NCBI GenBank assembly: GCA_945906915.1
Contig: CAMDSI010000113.1
Location: 1-6,995 of the forward strand
Origin: Spirosoma fluviale
Lineage (GTDB): Bacteria; Bacteroidota; Bacteroidia; Cytophagales; Spirosomataceae
Reading direction: 5' to 3'
DNA length: 6,995 nucleotides
In this document: piece by piece, positions 1 to 5,811 of the stretch
Layout: each line of letters opens with the position of its first letter
Position numbering within the stretch: position 1 is the stretch's first letter
Translations under genes and position numbers: made by a program
The notes under the pieces: generated by a model
What the model was told of the DNA's origin: nothing
Databases searched by the model: none
Seen by the model: only the letters and a program-made list of their open reading frames with translations

Positions 1-797
1 ATTTTAAAATCAAATTCATCTCGATGAATTCCGATGGATGTCCGCTGCGCGGACAAATCCAGCGGTTCCGCGGCGCGCAGCGCCGCGTCAAAACTCCCTG
101 CTTCGAAAGTAGATTCGAGCTGAATATCGACGTCCTCGCGGTCGTCTGAAAGTTTGGAATAATGAAAGGTAAAACTAGGCAAAAAGACCTCCAGGAATTC
201 CCTTCGCGACTTTGCTAGCGATTCTCCTAGTTCCACCAACGGTGCGTGATAACTATCTAAATGCAGGCGATCGACCTGCCCACGTTCTACAAATTGCTTT
301 AATAATACGTTGCGTTGCTGAACGATTCGGTTATAGCGTAATAATTGGTCTAAGAAGTTACGGTCGAGCTGGGACATCATCCCGTCAAAGAAGCGGCGGC
401 GTTCTTCACTACCCTCGCGCACTAAATCAGTGTCGTGTGGATCCATTAAAACGACCGGGAAATGGCCAATGTGGTCTGCTAAACGGGGATAGGGTTTGTC
501 ATCGCGGAGGAATTGCTTTTTGGCCCCCTTCTGAAACAAACAAGTAATCTGGGTTTCGCGATCCTGGGTATCGACAAAATCTCCCTGCACCCGGAAAAAA
601 TCCTGCGTATGTTTCACGCATAGCTGATCCGAAATTCCTCGCGCACTTTTCGTCATGGAAAGGAAATGGATCGCGTCTAAGAGATTCGTTTTACCAATTC
701 CATTCTCCCCCACAATGCAGTTTATCTCCGAAATAAAGCTAAATCTAGCCTCCTCATAGGATTTAAACTGATTGACCTGAAGAGATTTGAGATGCAT
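1..797 (-). CDS. recF: DNA replication and repair protein RecF (3' part beyond the left edge)
   Basis: RecF is a cytoplasmic SMC/ABC-like ATPase that, with RecO and RecR, helps load RecA onto gapped DNA. I translated the minus strand by hand: an ATG at 797-795 opens a frame that stays open to base 3, giving 265 codons starting MHLKSLQVNQFKSYEEARF. The N-terminal strand and 'NQFKSY' segment are typical of the family. Walker A is GENGIGKT at residues 30-37, followed by N-L-L-D-A. The RecF-typical GSEERRRFFDG lies at 129-139, and IGIHRDEFDF at 255-264 matches the conserved GxHRDD-type segment. RecF proteins are usually about 360-370 residues, so roughly the last 100, including the ABC signature and Walker B, lie outside the window. 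The gene is divergent from pdhA with 114 bases between the start codons. The frame shows no break. No Shine-Dalgarno sequence is seen. Confidence 0.95.
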   Translation of the reverse strand, partial: MHLKSLQVNQFKSYEEARFSFISEINCIVGENGIGKTNLLDAIHFLSMTKSARGISDQLCVKHTQDFFRVQGDFVDTQDRETQITCLFQKGAKKQFLRDDKPYPRLADHIGHFPVVLMDPHDTDLVREGSEERRRFFDGMMSQLDRNFLDQLLRYNRIVQQRNVLLKQFVERGQVDRLHLDSYHAPLVELGESLAKSRREFLEVFLPSFTFHYSKLSDDREDVDIQLESTFEAGSFDAALRAAEPLDLSAQRTSIGIHRDEFDFK

Positions 798-844
798 AGA
801 TGTAGGAATGCGATTAAAAGCGTGTAAAAATAAAGATTTTGTAC

Positions 845-852
845 TAATTTTG
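845..852 (+). promoter_or_regulatory. Bacteroidota-type -7 promoter box for pdhA
   Basis: TAATTTTG followed by C is a full match to the TAnnTTTG box of Bacteroidota primary-sigma promoters. It lies 60 bases upstream of the pdhA ATG, inside the recF-pdhA divergent gap. The expected TTG-like -33 element about 20 bases further upstream is poor (GTGT near 822-825). Transcription would start around 857-860 and give a leader of roughly 50 bases. A small inverted repeat, AGGC-ATATA-GCCT, lies at 854-866 around the predicted start. No equally good box was found facing recF. The assignment rests on the motif and its position only. Confidence 0.5.
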
Positions 853-911
853 CAGGCATATAGCCTGGAATTAATGCCGGCTTTCCGCTTAATAATTATT
901 CTATCAAGAAG

Positions 912-1922
912 ATGGCAAAGAAAAACGCAGACGCACCCAAGTATTCTAAAGAGACGTATAAGTATTGGTACGAATCCATGCAATTACAACGCAAATTCGA
1001 AGAAAAATGCGGTCAATTGTACGGAATGCAGAAAATTAAAGGGTTCTGTCACTTATATATTGGACAAGAGGCTTGTTCTTCTGGTGCTAAATCTGCCCTA
1101 ATTGAAGGCGATAAATACATCACGGCTTACCGTGACCATGGTATCCCTTTGGCCTTAGGAACCTCTCCTAACGCGATTATGGCGGAATTATACGGTAAAA
1201 TCACCGGCGCTTCTAAAGGAAAAGGTGGCTCGATGCACATCTTCGATAAAGAAGTAGGTTTTGTAGGAGGACATGGTATCGTAGGGGCCCAAATCCCCTT
1301 AGGAGCTGGCCTTGCCTTCGCCGAGAAATACAAAAAAACAGGTAACGTTTCTATCACCTATTTTGGTGATGGTGCCGTTCGTCAAGGTGCTTTACACGAG
1401 GCATTTAACATGGCGATGATTTGGAAATTACCTGCGATTTTCGTCGTAGAAAACAACGGTTATGCGATGGGAACTTCCGTAGCGCGTACATCCAACGTAA
1501 CTGAATTATATAAAATAGGTGAAGCATACGATATGCCTTCTGAGCCAGTAGACGCAATGAATGTAGAAGCAGTCCACGAGGCAGTTTCTCGTGCAGCAGC
1601 TCGCGCTCGTGCAGGTGAAGGTCCTACTTTCTTAGAATTCAGGACCTACCGATACAGAGGTCACTCGATGTCAGATCCCCAAAAATACCGTTCTAAAGAA
1701 GAGGTAGAGGCTTACAAAGACCGCGACCCAATCGAACAGGTGAAGTACACGATCTTAGAACACAACATCTTAACGCAAGCAGAATTAGACGAGATCGATG
1801 CAAAAATCAAGGTTCAAGTTCAAGAATCTGTTGATTTCGCAGAGGTATCTCCATTCCCAGATAAATCAGAGGCTTACAAAGATGTGTATGTTGAGGAAAA
1901 TTATCCTTTTATAGAGGAATAG
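912..1922 (+). CDS. pdhA: Pyruvate dehydrogenase E1 component, alpha subunit
   Basis: This is the thiamine-diphosphate-binding alpha chain of the alpha2-beta2 E1 enzyme, which decarboxylates pyruvate and passes the acetyl group to the E2 lipoyl domain in the cytoplasm. The 336-residue protein is near usual family length and looks complete. TAYRDHG is at residues 71-77 and a glycine-rich GKGKGGSMH-type loop follows near 102-109. The ThDP/Mg motif begins with GDG at 152-154 and ends with ENN at 180-182. The conserved phosphorylation-loop sequence RYRGHSMSDP is at 247-256. The ATG at 912 is the first start placing the usual N-terminus; AAGAA just upstream is too close to act as a clear ribosome site. 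No E1 beta, E2 or E3 gene is adjacent, so the subunits must be encoded elsewhere. The TAG stop forms part of the first TAGTC spacer of the hairpin array that follows. A branched-chain 2-oxoacid E1 alpha is less likely given the close match to the PdhA-type motifs. Confidence 0.93.
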   Translation: MAKKNADAPKYSKETYKYWYESMQLQRKFEEKCGQLYGMQKIKGFCHLYIGQEACSSGAKSALIEGDKYITAYRDHGIPLALGTSPNAIMAELYGKITGASKGKGGSMHIFDKEVGFVGGHGIVGAQIPLGAGLAFAEKYKKTGNVSITYFGDGAVRQGALHEAFNMAMIWKLPAIFVVENNGYAMGTSVARTSNVTELYKIGEAYDMPSEPVDAMNVEAVHEAVSRAAARARAGEGPTFLEFRTYRYRGHSMSDPQKYRSKEEVEAYKDRDPIEQVKYTILEHNILTQAELDEIDAKIKVQVQESVDFAEVSPFPDKSEAYKDVYVEENYPFIEE

Positions 1923-2007
1923 TCGTCACTGCGTGACTTAGCCGCGTTGCGGTAGTAGTCACTGCGTGACTTAGCCGCGTTGCGGTAGTCGTCACTGCGT
2001 GACTTAG
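1920..2007 (+). repeat. 33-base tandem repeat, about 2.7 copies
   Basis: Within the left array, a two-hairpin unit (TAGTC, then the GTCAC/GTGAC hairpin, then TTAG, then the CCGC/GCGG hairpin) repeats with a 33-base period. Copies are 1920-1952 and 1953-1985, plus a partial copy from 1986 to 2007. I see one difference between the first two copies: C at 1924 against A at 1957. The third copy diverges after TTAG and continues into the other modules. Near-identity suggests recent tandem duplication at the pdhA-proximal end. Confidence 0.88.
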
Positions 2008-2039
2008 TCACGACTTCGTCGTTTAGTCGCTGCTCCGCA

Positions 2040-2081
2040 GCTTAGTCGACTTCGTCTTAGTCATCGCTTCGCGATTTAGTC
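2040..2081 (+). repeat. 42-base perfect inverted repeat, left copy
   Basis: This stretch, comprising the last two bases of the GCAGC stem, TTAGTC, the GAC/GTC hairpin, TTAGTC, the ATCGC/GCGAT hairpin and TTAGTC, is the exact reverse complement of 2577-2618 across all 42 bases. It can pair with that copy across the S23-family gene, or fold locally into its own small hairpins. Confidence 0.9.
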
Positions 2082-2096
2082 GAGAAGTATTATGAG

Positions 2097-2465
2097 TCAA
2101 TTCAGTCGATATCCACTTTTGTCAAGAATTCGAATAAATCCCTTAATCATTCTAGAAATTTCTATTAAGTCTTCTCTCAATTTAATGGAGTCTTCATATG
2201 TCATATAATTCAACTGATATGCGATATAAATCATAGACTTCACCTCGCTACAGGATCCCAAAGAGATAAACAGAAACCGTCTGAAATCAGCATCTGAACC
2301 TCTTTCAAAACCCTCGGCTATATTATTAGAAATAGAGACTGATGCCCGCTGAACTTGGTTCTTAAATCCAAAATCTACATTTTCCTTGAGTATTTTATAA
2401 ATTTTTATGGCTACGATTTGAGACTTCTTCCAGGCCTCAATTTCTTCAAAGTGGTTAATTTTCAT
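2097..2465 (-). CDS. Four-helix-bundle protein, S23 / 23S rRNA intervening-sequence protein family
   Basis: This 122-residue protein matches the S23 (IVP) family, small four-helix-bundle proteins related to the Avd accessory protein of diversity-generating retroelements and known from open reading frames inside 23S rRNA intervening sequences. Visible hallmarks are EEIEAWKKSQ near residues 8-17, the conserved core QRASVSISNNIAEGFERGS at about 39-57, and FLFISLGSCSEVKSMIYIA at about 64-82. There is no signal peptide or membrane segment, so it is probably cytoplasmic. Family members are proposed to bind nucleic acid, but the molecular role of most is unknown. Length is normal and the frame intact. 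The ATG at 2465 gives the usual N-terminus. The 58 bases between this ATG and the right array are AT-rich; TAATCTTG near the start resembles a -7 box but lies too close to be convincing. Base composition is clearly more AT-rich than its neighbours. It is enclosed by two inverted hairpin arrays, which are possible binding targets (inference). Confidence 0.9.
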   Translation of the reverse strand: MKINHFEEIEAWKKSQIVAIKIYKILKENVDFGFKNQVQRASVSISNNIAEGFERGSDADFRRFLFISLGSCSEVKSMIYIAYQLNYMTYEDSIKLREDLIEISRMIKGFIRILDKSGYRLN

Positions 2466-2523
2466 AATTCTTCAAGATTAGCTGTTTTTTATTTAACATT
2501 GTAACAGCAACTTGATAATCGAC

Positions 2524-2635
2524 GACTAAGACGAAGTCGACTAAATCGCGAAGCGATGACTAAACGACACAGTCGTGACTAAATCGCGAAGCGATGACTA
2601 AGACGAAGTCGACTAAGCCACGAAGTGGCGACTAA
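2524..2635 (-). repeat. Right hairpin array, six modules with GACTAA spacers
   Basis: On the plus strand the spacer is GACTAA, the reverse complement of TTAGTC, so this array faces the left one. Hairpins are GAC-GAA-GTC at 2530-2538 and 2602-2610, ATCGC-GAA-GCGAT at 2545-2557 and 2583-2595, ACGAC-ACA-GTCGT at 2564-2576, and GCCAC-GAA-GTGGC at 2617-2629. All seven spacers are exact GACTAA. The last spacer ends at 2635, two bases before the pxpA ATG, so the final hairpin and spacer occupy the ribosome-binding region of pxpA. The array is also upstream of the S23-family gene on the minus strand and may belong to its leader. Confidence 0.92.
2577..2618 (-). repeat. 42-base perfect inverted repeat, right copy
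   Basis: This is the exact reverse complement of 2040-2081 over 42 bases. It covers three spacers, one ATCGC/GCGAT hairpin, one GAC/GTC hairpin and two bases of the GCCAC/GTGGC stem. Identity ends at a stem change on the outer side and at the ACGAC/GTCGT module on the inner side. Confidence 0.9.
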
Positions 2636-2637
2636 AT

Positions 2638-3291
2638 ATGACTTTAAACTGCGACTTGGGCGAAGGCATTGGAAATGATGCCGCACTCATGCCCTACATC
2701 GATGAAGCAAATATTGCCTGCGGATTTCACGCGGGGGATGCGTTTACCATGCGCGAAACGGTGGCATTGTGTATTCGCCACAGAGTTAAAATGGGGGCGC
2801 ATCCGTCCTATTTAGATCGAGAGAATTTTGGGCGAAAAGAAATCGAACTGAGCCCAGAGGAGATCTATTTGCTGGTGAAAAAGCAGATAGAGACGCTGAA
2901 TCAAATCATAAAAACCGCAGGAGGAATGCTAAATCACGTGAAACCTCACGGTGCCTTGTATAATACTTCGGCTAAAAATCCGGACGTTGCAAAAGCCATT
3001 GCGAAAGCGGTGAAGGATATCGACCCCAGTTTGATTTTATTCGGACTGAAAGGCAGTCTGTCTATCGAGGTCGCGCAGACAATGGGTCTAAAAACAGCAG
3101 AAGAAGCTTTCGCAGATCGTCGCTATGAAAGCGATGGTTCCTTAACTCCGCGCAGTCAGCCGGGAGCCTGTTTTACAGAAATACAAGATGTGTTAGATCA
3201 GGTGGAAAAAATAAAGGCCGACACCTGGTGTATCCATGGTGACGGCCCTTATGCTTTGGAATTTGCTAAAGCGCTGAAAGCCAAGCGCTAA
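2638..3291 (+). CDS. pxpA: 5-oxoprolinase subunit A (LamB/YcsF family)
   Basis: PxpA works with PxpB and PxpC in ATP-dependent hydrolysis of 5-oxoproline (pyroglutamate) to glutamate in the cytoplasm. The 217-residue protein carries the family signatures: NCDLGEG at 4-10, IACGFHAGD at 26-34, GAHPSYLDRENFGR at 53-66, HVKPHGALYN at 100-109, FADRRYESDGSLTPRS at 158-173 and IHGDG at 199-203. From memory of E. coli PxpA (about 244 residues), it lacks some 16 residues between the PRSQ and HGDG motifs and has a shorter tail. All main motifs remain, so it is probably functional. The ATG at 2638 matches the family N-terminus, and an in-frame TAA at 2614-2616 excludes a longer start. No pxpB or pxpC is adjacent. 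Its leader is made of the hairpin array, with no native promoter sequence visible. It converges on the receptor gene with six bases between the stop codons. Confidence 0.92.
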   Translation: MTLNCDLGEGIGNDAALMPYIDEANIACGFHAGDAFTMRETVALCIRHRVKMGAHPSYLDRENFGRKEIELSPEEIYLLVKKQIETLNQIIKTAGGMLNHVKPHGALYNTSAKNPDVAKAIAKAVKDIDPSLILFGLKGSLSIEVAQTMGLKTAEEAFADRRYESDGSLTPRSQPGACFTEIQDVLDQVEKIKADTWCIHGDGPYALEFAKALKAKR

Positions 3292-3297
3292 ATAGTC

Positions 3298-5775
3298 TTA
3301 AAACTCCACAATAAATCCAATCGTAGGCGTTACTTGCGCCTTGTCATTTAAGAATTGGGTCGGAATGGCATTGCTGCCGTCTTTCGCGATAGGCAAGCCA
3401 TTTGTCGTCGCAAAGGCTGAATTGTCCTCCAAGCGCTTGAACGTGTAAGTAGGAATTCCGGGATTCACTGCGATGTACCAGTTCGTCACATCTATAAAGA
3501 GGTCGATGGTCGTTTTCTTCAAGTTGTATTTCTTATCGATCCGAACATCACTTGAATTGAAGTTAGGAAGGCGTTGGGTATTCAAACGGGAATAATCGAA
3601 CGTGCCTTGGCCTAAAGTCAAATAACTTGACTTAGATGTTGCTTCGTCATACGGCGAATAGGGTGCTCCCCCTTGGTAGCGGAATCGAAGACCTAGCTCC
3701 CAGTTGCGTGGGAATTTATAGCCCCAAGTCACACTTAACAAGTGTTGGTTATCCCAATTAGAGGCGATGAGTTTATCATCAAATCCGCTGTACATGCTTC
3801 GGTAAAAGGTATAGGAAAGAATTCCGAAGAATTTGTCGGTTAATTTCTTTTGGGCAAAAAATTCGAAACCGTAAGCGCGACCTTTTCCGGTTGTGGTTAC
3901 ATCTTCGTTACCAAGAATATTAAAATCACCACCTAAATTCGCCAAAGATATCCCCTTAGCATTTGAAATAGGCACATTAGCGTATTCCTTCACGAAGGCT
4001 TCCGCCGTGAAACGCAAAGATTCGTCGTGTAAGTATTCCAGGCCTGCGACATAATGATCACTTTGTTGGTATTTCGCATCTTGGTTTACCAGCTGAGGTG
4101 TCATAATGGCGAAACTCGAAAACGTCGGATACGGAAATGCCGACGAAGTGTACCCTAATATTGTATACGGCGCAAATTTGAAATAACGACCCACCGAAGC
4201 ATTTGCTGTCCATTTATCAGATAATACATAGCTAGCCGAAACGCGAGGCGAGATGGTTTCCATTGGATCCGAACCCGTCGTTGTGAAGCTGTTCATGTCC
4301 GTCCGAAGGCCGGCGCTTAGACCTAATTTGGAGTCAAAAAAGGTCTTCGAAACCTGGGCAAAAGCCCCGTATTTCCATAGGGAATTCAATGCGCTCGTAT
4401 ACGAAATTTTCGTAATCGGATTGGACAGACGAACAGCAGGGCTTGCGAACGTATTACTCAAAACTTGGTAGGTGCTGTTCGCATATTCCACGAATTGAGT
4501 GGATAGACCATAATTAATCTTCCAGCCATTCGTGTTCTTATTCACGTCGATACGCAACTTATTTTCCGTTTCGCGGGACGAATAATCAAAGTTCAATTGC
4601 GACGGATCCTTCTTTAAATTGTCCTCATAACGCAAGAAATTATTGTCAAACACATTTCGGGAAAGCGCCACATTCACATAGCCATTATCCAACAATTTTT
4701 TTAATGACATTCCCAGCGTATAATTCCATTGATTAACTAGCGGATTCGAATTATAGACGTATAATTTCTCGGGTGTTACTTTTTTAAGTGTCCCAAAAGA
4801 GAAGTCATCAATCGCGCCTAATCCCATCAGCGAAAGTGTGGTAGTGGAGTTAATCTGCTTGGTGATTTTAAACTGACCATCCCAGAAATTGGGGCGAATC
4901 GGGATATCTAAAGCTTGAAAAAGGAATTGCAAATACGAGCGGCGAACCGAGGCTAAAAACGTGGTCTTTCCTGATTTTGAAAGTGGGCCTTCTGTGGTTA
5001 AAGCAAACTCTGTCGCACTTAGACGGGCATTACCTTGAAATTTATTCGGGTTTCCGGTGCGTTGTTTGAACTGGAAAACAGAACTTAAGGCATTATCGTA
5101 CCGGGCGTCGAAAGCAGAGGAACTCAGTTTCACATCTTCAATGAAAGACACATTTAGCATTCCTTGCGGGCCTCCGCTGCTGCCTTGTGTTTGAAAGTGA
5201 TTTAAGACAGGGATTTCGATTCCGTCTAGGTAATAGACATTTTCGTTCGGGCCTCCACCACGGATGATGATGTCGTTTCTGAAGCCTCCGCCTTGTGGGC
5301 CTCCGCCTACGCCGGGTAAGGTTTGGATTACTTTGCTGACGTCAAAATTTCCACCCGGGTTACTTTTGATTTCTTCTGAGGTCAAACGCTGAACACTTAA
5401 GGGCGACTCTAAGGTGGCGGCTTTTGCGGTGCGGCGGTTTTGGGTCACTACTACTTCGGTTAATTGTTGATTTGAAGGCAATAATTCTATGTTCAAGTAA
5501 TTTTCGTTACCCGCATTGATGATGACATTGAAGGCCGTGTATTTCTCGTAACCAACTGCGGAGAATGAAATGTTGTAGGTTTTTAGGGCCAAACCCGTTA
5601 ATCGAAATGTCCCTTTTTCGTCAGCCGTGGTGCCCTTTGTGGCGCCATCTAGCGTAACGGAAACTCCAGATATGGGTTTTTGCGTAAGTTGATCAATGAT
5701 TTTTCCAGAGATGCGGCCTGAATTTTGGCCCAAAACCGAAAAAGAAAAAAGCAGTAGAAGCAGGGTATTTTTCAT
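3298..5775 (-). CDS. TonB-dependent outer-membrane receptor with carboxypeptidase-like regulatory domain
   Basis: This 825-residue outer-membrane beta-barrel is predicted to import an unknown ligand using TonB/ExbBD energy. Residues 1-17 (MKNTLLLLLFSFSVLGQ) are a signal peptide without a lipobox. A carboxypeptidase-D regulatory-like beta-sandwich spans about 21-98 (GRISGKIIDQLTQKPISGVSV onward). TEVVVTQ at 106-112 resembles the TonB box that follows this domain in Bacteroidota receptors. The plug follows, with a glycine-rich loop (154-176) leading into NENVYYLDGIEIP at 177-189. The rest is barrel, ending in FIVEF with the C-terminal aromatic residue expected for outer-membrane insertion. I chose the ATG at 5775 over the upstream TTG at 5799 because it starts the signal peptide directly. 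No SusD-like partner follows, so a SusC-type glycan system is not supported. It lies 36 bases downstream of the FG-GAP gene on the same strand, suggesting one transcript. The substrate cannot be inferred. Confidence 0.92.
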   Translation of the reverse strand: MKNTLLLLLFSFSVLGQNSGRISGKIIDQLTQKPISGVSVTLDGATKGTTADEKGTFRLTGLALKTYNISFSAVGYEKYTAFNVIINAGNENYLNIELLPSNQQLTEVVVTQNRRTAKAATLESPLSVQRLTSEEIKSNPGGNFDVSKVIQTLPGVGGGPQGGGFRNDIIIRGGGPNENVYYLDGIEIPVLNHFQTQGSSGGPQGMLNVSFIEDVKLSSSAFDARYDNALSSVFQFKQRTGNPNKFQGNARLSATEFALTTEGPLSKSGKTTFLASVRRSYLQFLFQALDIPIRPNFWDGQFKITKQINSTTTLSLMGLGAIDDFSFGTLKKVTPEKLYVYNSNPLVNQWNYTLGMSLKKLLDNGYVNVALSRNVFDNNFLRYEDNLKKDPSQLNFDYSSRETENKLRIDVNKNTNGWKINYGLSTQFVEYANSTYQVLSNTFASPAVRLSNPITKISYTSALNSLWKYGAFAQVSKTFFDSKLGLSAGLRTDMNSFTTTGSDPMETISPRVSASYVLSDKWTANASVGRYFKFAPYTILGYTSSAFPYPTFSSFAIMTPQLVNQDAKYQQSDHYVAGLEYLHDESLRFTAEAFVKEYANVPISNAKGISLANLGGDFNILGNEDVTTTGKGRAYGFEFFAQKKLTDKFFGILSYTFYRSMYSGFDDKLIASNWDNQHLLSVTWGYKFPRNWELGLRFRYQGGAPYSPYDEATSKSSYLTLGQGTFDYSRLNTQRLPNFNSSDVRIDKKYNLKKTTIDLFIDVTNWYIAVNPGIPTYTFKRLEDNSAFATTNGLPIAKDGSNAIPTQFLNDKAQVTPTIGFIVEF

Positions 5776-5776
5776 G

Positions 5777-5789
5777 TTTGTTAAACAAA
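5777..5789 (-). promoter_or_regulatory. 13-base near-palindrome before the receptor start codon
   Basis: TTTGTT-A-AACAAA sits one base upstream of the receptor ATG, in the 36-base gap behind the FG-GAP gene. It is symmetrical enough to be an operator or an AU-rich leader structure, but it is short and AT-rich, so chance is a real alternative. No convincing TAnnTTTG promoter box is seen in the gap. Confidence 0.2.
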
Positions 5790-5811
5790 TAAGTGGCAAA
5801 AATGTTTCATT

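Larger units (their letters stand above)
1920..2081 (+). repeat. Left hairpin array, nine modules with TTAGTC spacers
   Basis: Nine short perfect hairpins stand in a row. GTCAC-TGC-GTGAC occurs at 1925-1937, 1958-1970 and 1991-2003. CCGC-GTT-GCGG occurs at 1942-1952 and 1975-1985. The others are ACGAC-TTC-GTCGT at 2010-2022, GCTGC-TCC-GCAGC at 2029-2041, GAC-TTC-GTC at 2048-2056 and ATCGC-TTC-GCGAT at 2063-2075. They are separated by TTAGTC or close variants (TTAG, TAGTC, TAGTA), and a final TTAGTC ends at 2081. Every loop is three bases closed by a C-G pair. The array lies just downstream of pdhA and convergently downstream of the S23-family gene, so it could limit read-through from both. 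No U-tract follows any hairpin, so it is not a standard intrinsic terminator. Confidence 0.92.
1920..2635. mobile_element. Candidate element: inverted hairpin arrays flanking an S23-family gene
   Basis: The segment from the stop codon of pdhA to two bases before the start codon of pxpA has a symmetrical layout: hairpin array in TTAGTC orientation, minus-strand four-helix-bundle gene, hairpin array in GACTAA orientation. The arrays share a 42-base perfect inverted repeat. The central gene is AT-rich (122 G+C in the 360 bases 2101-2460 by hand count), whereas both arrays and both neighbours are visibly richer in G+C. This suggests a distinct unit and possibly transfer. No transposase, integrase or reverse transcriptase is present, and no clear target-site duplication is seen at the edges. 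Mobility is therefore inference. The segment could instead be a stationary repeat-rich intergenic region or an RNA-processing unit similar to 23S rRNA intervening sequences. Confidence 0.4.

Noticed and set aside
1920..2081. Intrinsic (Rho-independent) terminators after pdhA
   Set aside because: The hairpins have 3-5 bp stems and none is followed by a T-tract; the next bases are always the TTAG spacer. A boundary role is possible but not as a standard terminator.
2097..2465. Diversity-generating retroelement with Avd
   Set aside because: The protein belongs to the related S23 family, but no reverse transcriptase, template repeat or variable repeat is present. The hairpin arrays show no adenine-specific variation pattern.
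1920..2635. CRISPR array
   Set aside because: The constant part is only six bases and the variable parts are 9-13 base palindromes, not 25-40 base unique spacers. No cas genes are present.
1920..2635. Integron cassette with attC sites, or an insertion sequence
   Set aside because: There are no attC core sites, integrase, transposase or target-site duplication. The many small hairpins do not resemble one attC folded site.
3291..3297. AATAGTC after pxpA as a remnant of the TTAGTC array
   Set aside because: The same seven bases occur at 1918-1924, but there is no hairpin module next to the copy at 3291 and a seven-base match is easily chance.
4253..4471. Open frames on the strand opposite the receptor, and other overlapping frames in recF, pdhA and the FG-GAP gene
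   Set aside because: They lie within well-supported genes, encode no recognisable family and have no start context of their own.
5776..5799. Longer receptor start at the TTG at 5799
   Set aside because: It would add eight residues before a clean signal peptide. The ATG at 5775 gives a normal MKNTLLLLL start.
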